From positions 1 through 41,184 of the forward strand of contig JACKDL010000043.1 in the NCBI GenBank assembly GCA_020633555.1: a stretch of 41,184 nucleotides of DNA, read 5' to 3'. The notes below the pieces were generated by a model. The model did no database searches and was not told the origin of the DNA. It saw nothing but the letters and a program-made list of their open reading frames with translations. Source of the DNA: Myxococcales bacterium (GTDB lineage: Bacteria > Myxococcota_A > Bradymonadia > UBA7976 > UBA1532). This document shows, piece by piece, positions 22,441 to 29,463 of the stretch (positions are counted from its first letter, which is position 1; each line of letters starts with the position of its first letter). Position numbers and translations under genes: made by a program.

Positions 22441-23100
22441 ATGCTCGGCCACATGACCGCCCCTGCCCACCGCCCGCCCCCCTACGACGACCTGTACCGC
22501 CACCTCCAGGCGCTGCCGCCCAACAAAGTGGGCGAGATCGTCGACGGCCGGCTGTGGGTGTCGCCCCGCCCCGCCATGCCCCACGCCGTGGGGGCATCCG
22601 TGCTCGGTGGCTTGTTGGTGCCCCGCTTCTACCTGGGCCACGGCGGCCCCGGGGGCTGGGTCGTCCTCTTCGAGCCCGAGCTGCACCTGGGCGCCCAGGT
22701 CATGGTCCCCGACCTGGCCGGCTGGTATCAGGCCGACCTGCCGCTGCATGAGCTGAAGGCGACGGCGGCCTCCACGGCGCCCGCCTGGATCTGCGAGGTC
22801 CTCTCGCCCGCCACCGCGCGGCTCGACCGCTCCTGGAAGCTGCGCGCCTACGGCGAGGCCGGGGTGCGCTACGCCTGGCTGCTCGACCCCGTGGCCGGCA
22901 CCCTCGAGGTGTTTCTGCGCCAAGGGGACCGCTGGGTGCTCGAGCGGGTGCACACGCCCGATGATGGCTCCGTCTGCGCCGCGCCCTTCGCCGAGGCCAG
23001 CCTGGATCTGAGCCCCATCTGGGGCCCGCCGGCCAAACCGCCCGTGCCGCCCTCAGCCGAGCAAGAGCCCCTGGTGCAGCAGCCGCCCGAGCAGGGCTGA
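22441..23100 (+). CDS. Uma2-family (DUF820) putative PD-(D/E)XK endonuclease
   Basis: A 219-residue protein of the Uma2/DUF820 group, predicted restriction-endonuclease-fold nucleases of unknown role. Seen: GEIVDGRLWVSP, FEPELHL, then VPDLAGWY with the catalytic-type Asp, ICEVLSPATARLDRSWKL with Glu and a downstream Lys, and YGEAGVRYAWLLDP. ATG 22441 has GGGAG six bases upstream; ATG 22453 is an alternative. The Pro/Gln-rich last ~16 codons lie over the 3' end of the convergent radical SAM gene (48-bp overlap), suggesting that this tail arose by stop-codon loss. Confidence 0.85.
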   Translation: MLGHMTAPAHRPPPYDDLYRHLQALPPNKVGEIVDGRLWVSPRPAMPHAVGASVLGGLLVPRFYLGHGGPGGWVVLFEPELHLGAQVMVPDLAGWYQADLPLHELKATAASTAPAWICEVLSPATARLDRSWKLRAYGEAGVRYAWLLDPVAGTLEVFLRQGDRWVLERVHTPDDGSVCAAPFAEASLDLSPIWGPPAKPPVPPSAEQEPLVQQPPEQG

Positions 23101-24915
23101 GCCCTCGCCCGGCAGCCGGGCCTCCAGGGCCTGCTGCGCCGCCGCCACGTCCAAGCCCGGCGGCAGGGCTGCCAAAGCCTCGCCGTGGCGCCGCGCCAGC
23201 GCTTGCACCTGCAGGCCCAGGTCGCCCTCCAGGCCCACCAGCCAGTGCCCCGGGCGGGGCGCTGGCGGCTGGCCCGCCAGCAGGGCGGGCAGGTCCAGCG
23301 GGCTGGCGTGCAGGAAGACCCCGGGCCGCCAGCGCACCCCCACCTCGGCGGCGGGCGCCAGCAGCCGCTTGCGGGCTTGCAGCGCGGCGGCCTCCAGCGC
23401 GAAGGCGGCCTGCAGGGCAGGGGACGTCCCCTCGGCCACGCACTCGCCCAGCAGCGCCACCCCCACCGGGTCGAAGTCGGCGTGCACCCCCGGCAGGCGC
23501 CCCGCGGCATCCCACGCCCGCAGCCGCTCGAACGGATCGCGCTCGGCCAGCCGCGCGCAGGTGTGGGGGAACTGCCGCAACAGATTGCTCAAGTGCATGG
23601 CGGCCACCAGCAGCCGCCGGGGCGCGGCGGCGCTCTCAAGGTAGAAGAACGAGCTGAACAGGGCAGGGTGGGCCTGCACCACCGCCGCCTCGTCCGGGCT
23701 CAGCGCCGCGCGCGAGAGCGAGCTGAAGCCGTCGAACTTCAGCTTACTGAAGTGCTCATTGAAGTAGGGTGTGTCGGGCAGCACGCACAGGGTCTGGGCG
23801 GTGACGTGCACGCCCTTGCGCAACAGGCGCCAGGCCAGGTCGAAGCTCTGGGCCAGATCGGCGGGCGTCTCTTCGGGGAAGCCGAAGATGAAGGTGCAGT
23901 AGGCCCGGATCCCTGCCGCCCGGGTGGCCTGGACGGTGGGCGCCACCTTCGCCACGTCCAGCCGCTTGCCCATGGCCTGCTGCAGCCGCGGCGAGCCCGT
24001 CTCGACGCCGTACAGCACGCTGTCGCAGCGCGCCTGGGCCATGAGCGCCAGCAGGCCGGGATCCACCCGGTCGATGCGGGTGCTGCACCCCCACGCCAGC
24101 GGCGGCCCCCGGGCGATCATGGCCTCGCAGAAGGCCCGCGCCCAGCGCTTGTCCACGGTGAAGATGTCGTCGGTGAAGGTCACATGGCGCACGCCGTGGG
24201 CGCGGTACAGGTGACCGAGCTCGTCCACCAGCCGGTCCACGTCGCGGGCCCGGTGGCGGCGGGCGAAGAAGGCGCTGGTGCTGCAGAAGCGGCATGCCCA
24301 GGGGCAGCCGCGACCCGACTCCACGGTGGCGATGGGGCTGGGCGGGGCCAGATCCAGCGCGGGCGGGGGCAGGTCGTCCAGCACCAGCCGGGGCGCGGGC
24401 GGGGGGCCCACCAGCGGGCCGTCGGGCCCCGGCTGGATGAGCCCGGGGATCTCGTCCAGCGGGCTGCCCGCGAACAACGCCCTCACCAGCGCCGGCAGGC
24501 TGTCCTCGGCCTCGCCGGTGAGCACCAGGTCCACCGCCTGGGGGAAGGCCGTCAGCAGCGCCGGCCCCGTGGCTGTGGCCTGCGGCCCCCCGAACACCAC
24601 GGTGACGTGGGGCGCCCGCCGCTTCACGGCCCGCGCCAGGGTGAGCTGGGCGGGCAGGGTGTGGCACCAGGCGCTCACGCCCAGCAGCGCCACGTCGCCC
24701 GGGGCCAGCAGCGCCTCGGCGGCCGCGTCCGCGGCGGCCTCATCGGCGAAGTACAGCGGCCCGTCGTGGACCCGCACCGCCACGCCATCCTGGCGCAGCA
24801 GGGCCCCCAGCAGCAGCAGTCCCACGGGCACGTGCTGGTTCTTCCAGGCGTTCACCAGCCCGGTGGCGGGGGGCACCAGCACCACCGCGCGCGGGGCTGG
24901 AGGCGGCGGGGTCAC
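23053..24915 (-). CDS. B12-binding-type radical SAM enzyme
   Basis: A 620-residue protein. The N-terminal Rossmann-like domain (~10-165) is of the cobalamin-binding type found in such enzymes (PVGLLLLGALLRQDG, LGVSAWCHTLPAQL, VVFGGPQATATGP, VLTGEAEDSLPAL), although the DxHxxG cobalamin-ligand motif is not apparent. The radical SAM core begins TVESGRGCPWACRFCSTS with the 4Fe-4S Cys triad CxxxCxxC (C204, C208, C211), followed by FTDDIFTVDKRWA, VLYGVETGSPR and FIFGFPEET. A C-terminal ~200 residues is of unknown fold. GTG start 24915 overlaps the upstream trypsin-like gene's stop as GTGA, so translation is probably coupled. Family members act in methyl transfer, ring chemistry or hopanoid/bacteriochlorophyll synthesis; the reaction here is unknown. 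Confidence 0.88.
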   Translation of the reverse strand: MTPPPPAPRAVVLVPPATGLVNAWKNQHVPVGLLLLGALLRQDGVAVRVHDGPLYFADEAAADAAAEALLAPGDVALLGVSAWCHTLPAQLTLARAVKRRAPHVTVVFGGPQATATGPALLTAFPQAVDLVLTGEAEDSLPALVRALFAGSPLDEIPGLIQPGPDGPLVGPPPAPRLVLDDLPPPALDLAPPSPIATVESGRGCPWACRFCSTSAFFARRHRARDVDRLVDELGHLYRAHGVRHVTFTDDIFTVDKRWARAFCEAMIARGPPLAWGCSTRIDRVDPGLLALMAQARCDSVLYGVETGSPRLQQAMGKRLDVAKVAPTVQATRAAGIRAYCTFIFGFPEETPADLAQSFDLAWRLLRKGVHVTAQTLCVLPDTPYFNEHFSKLKFDGFSSLSRAALSPDEAAVVQAHPALFSSFFYLESAAAPRRLLVAAMHLSNLLRQFPHTCARLAERDPFERLRAWDAAGRLPGVHADFDPVGVALLGECVAEGTSPALQAAFALEAAALQARKRLLAPAAEVGVRWRPGVFLHASPLDLPALLAGQPPAPRPGHWLVGLEGDLGLQVQALARRHGEALAALPPGLDVAAAQQALEARLPGEGSALLGRLLHQGLLLG

Positions 24916-26315
24916 TGGCAGAACCAGCCCACCTGGTCGTTCACGTAGCCGCAGGTGCGGCCGCCGGCCGCGCAGTCCTCGCGGTGGAAGCCCTCGGCGT
25001 CGCACCACTCGGCCAGCGCCCCGTTGCAGCGCCCCAGGTAGTCCAGCCCCGCCCGGCAAGGGTCATCCACGCAGTCGGCGCCCACCCGGTCCACCGGGGC
25101 GCAGTACTGGCCGCAGGCGCCGCAGTCTCGGACCCGGGGCACGCCGCCCACGCACCAGCGGGCCACGTCGCCGGCGCAACGCCCGAAGCCGTCCAGGCCC
25201 TGGCACGAGTCGGGCACCCGGATGCACCGGAAGCCGGGCGCGGCGGCGTCCCAGCCGCAGGTGTCGCAGGCCTGGCGCTGGACGGCCCCGTCCTGGCACC
25301 ACACGGCGGTGTCGCCCTCGCAGAACCCGCCGGCGTCGATGGCCCCGCAGCCGGTGGCCGCCCCGGGCACCGTGGGCCCCGTGTACTGCTCGATCCAGTC
25401 CACCACCAGGTCGGTGCGGGTGTAGTTGTCGCGGCCCAGGCACGACGGATCGCCGTGGCTCAGATCGCCCGCCACCCGCACCGTGCCGTCGGGCGCGTTG
25501 ATCATCACCGGCCCGCCCGAGTCGCCGAAGCACACCCCGCGCTGCCCCTGCCCATCGATGGTCAGGTAGGGCGCCTGCAGGGCCACGATGGGCTCGGCGG
25601 TGAACCAGCGCACGTTGAACTGCCCGCGCTCGGTCTGCCCGTAGCCCGCGGCCTCGGCGGTCTGGCCGATCCAGTCGCCGCCCAGCGGGAAGTCCACGAT
25701 GGCGATGGGCTCGACCCCCGGCGCCACGTCCGCCAGCGGGCGCTCCAGCTCCAGCAGGGTCATGTCCACCTGCGGGTGGTCGATGCTGCGCACCGCGCTC
25801 AGGCAGCGGTTGGGCGCCGCGGGGTCCTCGCCCACGCAGAACCGCGCGCCCACCCGGTGGCCGCAGTGGGCCGCCGACAGCACCCAGGTGCCGGTGATGA
25901 GCGTGCCCGTGCAGCCGTTGAAGCTGCCGATGGCCAGCACCTGCCCCGCGGTCAGGGCCACGTGGGTGGGATCACGGGTGCCGTTGTAGACCTTCTGTGC
26001 CGTGCGCAGGTCGCCACAGCGGTCCCGGGGGCCCCCGGGCTCGGCGTCGGGCACGGCCTGGTCCACCGGTGGGGGCGCGGCGTCCCGGGGGGGGCGGGCG
26101 TCCAGCGGCGCCAGGAAGGCGTCCCGCGGGCCCTGATCCTGCAGGGGGGCGCCCCGGTCCAGCCGAACCACGCCGGCGTCCAGGGTGCCCTGGCCTACCA
26201 GGGCGTCCAGCTCGATCACGTCGTCGCTGCGCCCGCCACCGCTCAGCGAGCCGGGCGTGCAGCCCGCAAGGCAGCCGATCGCGGCCAGGCCCATCGCGGG
26301 CAGGCGGCGGCTCAC
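24912..26315 (-). CDS. Trypsin-like serine protease lipoprotein with three Cys-rich C-terminal repeats
   Basis: A 467-residue exported S1-family protease. The lipoprotein signal ends CLAGC, followed by a Pro/Asp-rich tether to ~100. The protease domain is ~105-345 with a complete triad: His150 in LSAAHCG, Asp184 in QVDMTLLELE, Ser266 in CFGDSGGPVM. The C-terminus (~345-467) holds three Cys-rich repeats, each with pattern G-x-C-x-G-x-x-A-x-W-C then a Cys about 10 residues on (GGFCEGDTAVWC, GRCAGDVARWC, GRCNGALAEWC). These probably form disulfide-bonded surface-binding modules. GTG start 26315 overlaps the elaA stop as GTGA. Likely acts on the cell surface or in the periplasm; linkage with a radical SAM enzyme is unusual. 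Confidence 0.9.
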   Translation of the reverse strand: MSRRLPAMGLAAIGCLAGCTPGSLSGGGRSDDVIELDALVGQGTLDAGVVRLDRGAPLQDQGPRDAFLAPLDARPPRDAAPPPVDQAVPDAEPGGPRDRCGDLRTAQKVYNGTRDPTHVALTAGQVLAIGSFNGCTGTLITGTWVLSAAHCGHRVGARFCVGEDPAAPNRCLSAVRSIDHPQVDMTLLELERPLADVAPGVEPIAIVDFPLGGDWIGQTAEAAGYGQTERGQFNVRWFTAEPIVALQAPYLTIDGQGQRGVCFGDSGGPVMINAPDGTVRVAGDLSHGDPSCLGRDNYTRTDLVVDWIEQYTGPTVPGAATGCGAIDAGGFCEGDTAVWCQDGAVQRQACDTCGWDAAAPGFRCIRVPDSCQGLDGFGRCAGDVARWCVGGVPRVRDCGACGQYCAPVDRVGADCVDDPCRAGLDYLGRCNGALAEWCDAEGFHREDCAAGGRTCGYVNDQVGWFCQ

Positions 26316-26791
26316 TGCGGCACCGCCTGAGCCGGCCGGATCATGGGCAGGTGGGGGATGCCGTCCTCGTCGTAGCCGGGCCCCGACACCGCGAACCCCA
26401 GCCGGCCGTACCAGCCGCGCAAGTGCGCCTGAGCGCTCACGAAACAGGGCACGGGCCCGCCGGCCTGGTCGAAAAGCCCCTGCAGTCCGGCCCACATCAG
26501 CGGGTCACCCAGGCCCTGTCCACGCACCGAAGACGCGGTGATCACGCGGCCGATGACGGCCTCGGGCCGCAGCACGCCCGGGGCGAAGCCGCGCAGGTAG
26601 GCCACCAGCGCGCCGTCCTTCCAGCCCAGCAGGTGGCGGGCCTGCGCGTCCTGGCCGTCTGCGTCCAGGTAGGCGCAGTCCTGTTCCACCACGAACACGG
26701 CCTGACGCAGGGCCAGCACGGCGTAGAGCTCGGCGGCGGTGAGCTGAGCCCACGCGCGCCACTGCCAGTCGACGGGAGGGGGGTTGGGCAT
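26312..26791 (-). CDS. elaA: ElaA-family GNAT N-acetyltransferase
   Basis: A 159-residue protein of normal ElaA length. Seen: N-terminal YAVLALRQAVFVVEQ(D)CAYLDADGQD, the ElaA signature, then HLLGW, IGRVITASSVRGQGLG (acetyl-CoA binding R/Q-x-x-G-x-G/A) and a C-terminal GWYGRLGFAVSGPGYDEDGIPH. It acetylates an unknown amine from acetyl-CoA in the cytoplasm. It is the first gene of the minus-strand set elaA / trypsin-like / radical SAM, each joined by a 4-bp GTGA overlap. Confidence 0.92.
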   Translation of the reverse strand: MPNPPPVDWQWRAWAQLTAAELYAVLALRQAVFVVEQDCAYLDADGQDAQARHLLGWKDGALVAYLRGFAPGVLRPEAVIGRVITASSVRGQGLGDPLMWAGLQGLFDQAGGPVPCFVSAQAHLRGWYGRLGFAVSGPGYDEDGIPHLPMIRPAQAVPQ

Positions 26792-26854
26792 GGCGCCAGG
26801 ATGCCGGCGCGCCGGGGGTGGCGTCCAGGGCCCCGGGCCGCCAGACTGCGGGCC

Positions 26855-27502
26855 ATGCGACACCCGATCCTGCTGCTGTCCCTGAGCCTGGCCGCCTGCG
26901 GCACGGCGCCGCCGCCCGCCCCCGCGGAGCCCGCCGCCGCCGAGCCGGCCGCCGTGGCCCCAAGCGCGCCAGCGAGCGCGGCCCCGGTGAAGCGCGTGGC
27001 TGAGTTCACCCCGCCGGCGCTGCCGCCGTCCCCCTCGGCCGAGGCCGTGACGGCGGCCTGCCAGGCAGCCTGGGAGACCCACGGCCCCGCCATCGAGGCG
27101 GCGCTGAAGGCCCGGGCCCTGAAGCTGGCCCTCTCGGTCCAGGTGGGCCAGCAGGTGAAGGATCTGCGCGCGCTGGTGGGCCGCTGCCCCGAGCCCGTGC
27201 AGCCCGCGCTGACGCTGGCACAGATCGCCGCGCAGACCTGCGGCAAGGGCCCGGACGCGGCCTTGCCCCTCACCGAGGCGGCCGTTCGCTTCAGCACGGT
27301 GGCCAGCCTGTGCACGGGCGAGGACGGCACCGGGCCGGCCCTGGAGGCGGTGGCGAGCGGCCTGCGCGAGGCCGCCGAGGCCGGCTGCCCCGTGCCCGAG
27401 CAGGCCGCGGCGGTGGGGGCCACGGCCGCCCTGCGCGCGGCGCCGACCCTGACCCACGTGCCCGAGGCCCGCGACGACTTGTTGAAGGTGCTGGCGCCGT
27501 AG
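26855..27502 (+). CDS. Small Ala/Pro-rich lipoprotein of unknown function
   Basis: A 215-residue protein not recognised as a known family. Lipoprotein signal MRHPILLLSLSLAAC, then a low-complexity Pro/Ala/Glu tether to ~50 and a mainly helical domain with five Cys residues (CQAAW, GRCPEP, QTCGKG, SLCTGE, GCPVPEQ). It is divergent from elaA (63 bp between starts) and convergent with the hydrolase gene that ends 18 bp downstream. No clear Shine-Dalgarno precedes ATG 26855. Confidence 0.75.
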   Translation: MRHPILLLSLSLAACGTAPPPAPAEPAAAEPAAVAPSAPASAAPVKRVAEFTPPALPPSPSAEAVTAACQAAWETHGPAIEAALKARALKLALSVQVGQQVKDLRALVGRCPEPVQPALTLAQIAAQTCGKGPDAALPLTEAAVRFSTVASLCTGEDGTGPALEAVASGLREAAEAGCPVPEQAAAVGATAALRAAPTLTHVPEARDDLLKVLAP

Positions 27503-27520
27503 CCGGCGCCACGGCGCGTC

Positions 27521-28735
27521 TCAGAACCCGATGCGCTTGAAGAACTTCGCCGTCTGCGTGACGTAGTCCTGCTTGTCGAAGTGGATCAGGTGGCTGCCCG
27601 GGAACCAGTGGATGGCGCAGCGCCCCCAGTGATCCCACAGCAGCCGCGCGTGCTTGGGCGGCACGATGCGATCGGCCACGCCCCCGATGATCATCAGGCG
27701 CTGCTTGGGCAGCCGGGCCGGGTAGCTCAGCGGCGTGCAGCTCGCCAGCGCCCGCCGCAGGGTCGAGATGGGCTGCCGCGTGGCCGCCAGCATGGCCCGC
27801 ACCGCCAGGCTCAGCGGGTGCCACTCCAGCAGCAGGTCGGGGATGCTGGCCACCGGCACGTTGGGCATCGAGAAGGCCAGCCGGGGCTCCACCGCGGCCA
27901 GCAGCGCCGCCGTATAGCCGCCCAGGCTCATGCCCGTCACGCCCAGCCGCGGCACCCCCTCGGCCTCCAGGTGATCCATGAGCACCCGGAAGTCGCACAC
28001 CGCCTGCGCGAAGGCCTCGTTGATGCCCGCCAGCCCCCGCGCGAAGAACCCATGCCCGCTGAAGGGGCTCAGCGGGTGCTGCCGCGGCCCGTGAAAGGGC
28101 AGGGTGAAGAGCAGCAGGTCGTAGCCCATGCGGTACAGCAGGGGCAGCGCGAAGAACCAGGTGTTCAGCCAGTAGGCGTCGGCGCAGAAGCCGTGGATGG
28201 CCGCGATGGTGGGCCGCGGGCCCGACTCGTGCCGCCAGTACCGGGCGTGGGCGATGTTGTTGCGCTGGTTTTGCTGCCAGCGCCCGTGCATGCGCGGGTT
28301 CACCGGCAGGAAGGGCGACTCGAAGCGCAGGTCCATGACCTGCCCGTCCTTCGGCCGGAAGCTGGGCACGCTGGCGGGCGTCGCGGTGACCTTCACCCCC
28401 TTGGGCGGCGGCGCGAAGAACAGGTCGGGGTTCCGCTGCTCGGCGGCCCGCGCGTAGAAGTCCACGTCGTCCAGGTCCGCCCGCAGCGGGCTGCGCTGCA
28501 GGCCCAGCGACACCGCCAGGGCCCCCACCGCGGACGCCGCCCCGCTGCGGATGGCCAGGTCGCTCACGGCGGTGAGCTGCACCCGCGCCCGGTCGTACCA
28601 GTCCAGGGCGAACCCCTCGGACTGCCCCGCGAAGTCGGGCTCCAGCCGGCGCCACCACTCGTCGGGCGGCATCAGGTTGGGCGCCGCGATGCAGCGGTCG
28701 TGCACGATGCGCGACATGATGTTCTCGTGGGGCAT
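27521..28735 (-). CDS. Alpha/beta-hydrolase family protein (ABHD18/DUF2048-like)
   Basis: A 404-residue protein without a signal peptide. The hydrolase core begins TIAAIHGFCADAYWLN (oxyanion region), followed by LLLFTLPFHGPRQHPLSPFSG and the nucleophile elbow GMSLGGYTAALLAA. Near the C-terminus IIGGVADRIVPPKHA supplies the usual acid residue and FPGSHLIHFDK the His. This arrangement resembles the ABHD18/DUF2048 group; the substrate is unknown. The ATG overlaps the upstream pseudouridine synthase stop by one base (TGATG), so the two are co-translated. Confidence 0.85.
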   Translation of the reverse strand: MPHENIMSRIVHDRCIAAPNLMPPDEWWRRLEPDFAGQSEGFALDWYDRARVQLTAVSDLAIRSGAASAVGALAVSLGLQRSPLRADLDDVDFYARAAEQRNPDLFFAPPPKGVKVTATPASVPSFRPKDGQVMDLRFESPFLPVNPRMHGRWQQNQRNNIAHARYWRHESGPRPTIAAIHGFCADAYWLNTWFFALPLLYRMGYDLLLFTLPFHGPRQHPLSPFSGHGFFARGLAGINEAFAQAVCDFRVLMDHLEAEGVPRLGVTGMSLGGYTAALLAAVEPRLAFSMPNVPVASIPDLLLEWHPLSLAVRAMLAATRQPISTLRRALASCTPLSYPARLPKQRLMIIGGVADRIVPPKHARLLWDHWGRCAIHWFPGSHLIHFDKQDYVTQTAKFFKRIGF

Positions 28736-29373
28736 CAGGCGCTCTCCCGAAGGGCCTGCAGGTGGGCCTCCAGATCCTGCGGCAGCGGGGCCTCGAACAC
28801 CAGGGTCTCGCCGTCGGCGCGGGTCCACACCAGCCGGTGGGCGTGCAGCCAGAGCCGCCCGGGGAAGGCGGGCACCGGCCGGCGCTGCCCGGGGCCGTAG
28901 CGGTCGTCGCCTACCAGCGGGTGTCCGATGCCGGCCAGGTGGCGGCGGATCTGGTGTTTGCGCCCCGTCTCGGGACGCACCCGCAGCAGGCTGAAGGCGC
29001 CCACCCACTCCGCCAGCCCGTAGCGCGTCACCGCCGGCAGCGGCCGCCCGCGCCGGCCGTCCGCCAGCGGCTTGCGCACGATGCCCTTGCGGCGGGCGCG
29101 GCCGTACACCAGGGCCAGGTAGGTCTTGCTCACCCGGCCCTCTTGGAAGGCCTTGCCCAGCGCGCCGCGCAGGGCGGGGTCCACGGCGCACAGGACCAGG
29201 CCCGAGGTGCCCTGGTCCAGGCGGTGGGCGGGCCGCAGCCCGGGGGCCTGGGCCTCGAGCCAGTCGGTCAGGGTGGGCGTGGGGTCGTCACCGGCGGGGT
29301 GCATGCGCCAGCCGGCGGGCTTCAGCACCGCCCACACGCCGGCGCGCTCGGTCAGGACTTCGGGGGTCTGCAT
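28735..29373 (-). CDS. RluA-family pseudouridine synthase
   Basis: A 212-residue (218 from the alternative GTG 29391) RNA pseudouridine synthase that isomerises uridine in rRNA or tRNA. Seen: WAVLKPAGWRMHP, the catalytic motif HRLDQGTSGLVL with the nucleophilic Asp (~residue 52), KTYLALVYG, and RPETGRKHQIRRHLAGIGHPLVGDDRYG. There is no S4 domain, and length matches small RluA/TruC-type members; the target site cannot be told from sequence. It is the first gene of a coupled pair with the downstream hydrolase. Neither start has a strong Shine-Dalgarno. Confidence 0.9.
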   Translation of the reverse strand: MQTPEVLTERAGVWAVLKPAGWRMHPAGDDPTPTLTDWLEAQAPGLRPAHRLDQGTSGLVLCAVDPALRGALGKAFQEGRVSKTYLALVYGRARRKGIVRKPLADGRRGRPLPAVTRYGLAEWVGAFSLLRVRPETGRKHQIRRHLAGIGHPLVGDDRYGPGQRRPVPAFPGRLWLHAHRLVWTRADGETLVFEAPLPQDLEAHLQALRESA

Positions 29374-29398
29374 CTGCCCATCATAGGCCACCGGCGCC

Positions 29399-29428
29399 TT
29401 GCGGGGCAGCGGGCGCGGTTCCTATGCT
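29399..29428 (+). promoter_or_regulatory. Candidate sigma70-type promoter for the DxDG-repeat lipoprotein
   Basis: TTGCGG (29399-29404) and TATGCT (29423-29428) are spaced 18 bp apart, about 35 bp before the GTG start. Matches to consensus are 3/6 and 4/6, so support is weak; position between divergent genes is the main argument. Confidence 0.3.
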
Positions 29429-29463
29429 GCCCTGCGTCATCGGACAACCGGGGGGAGGTCGCC

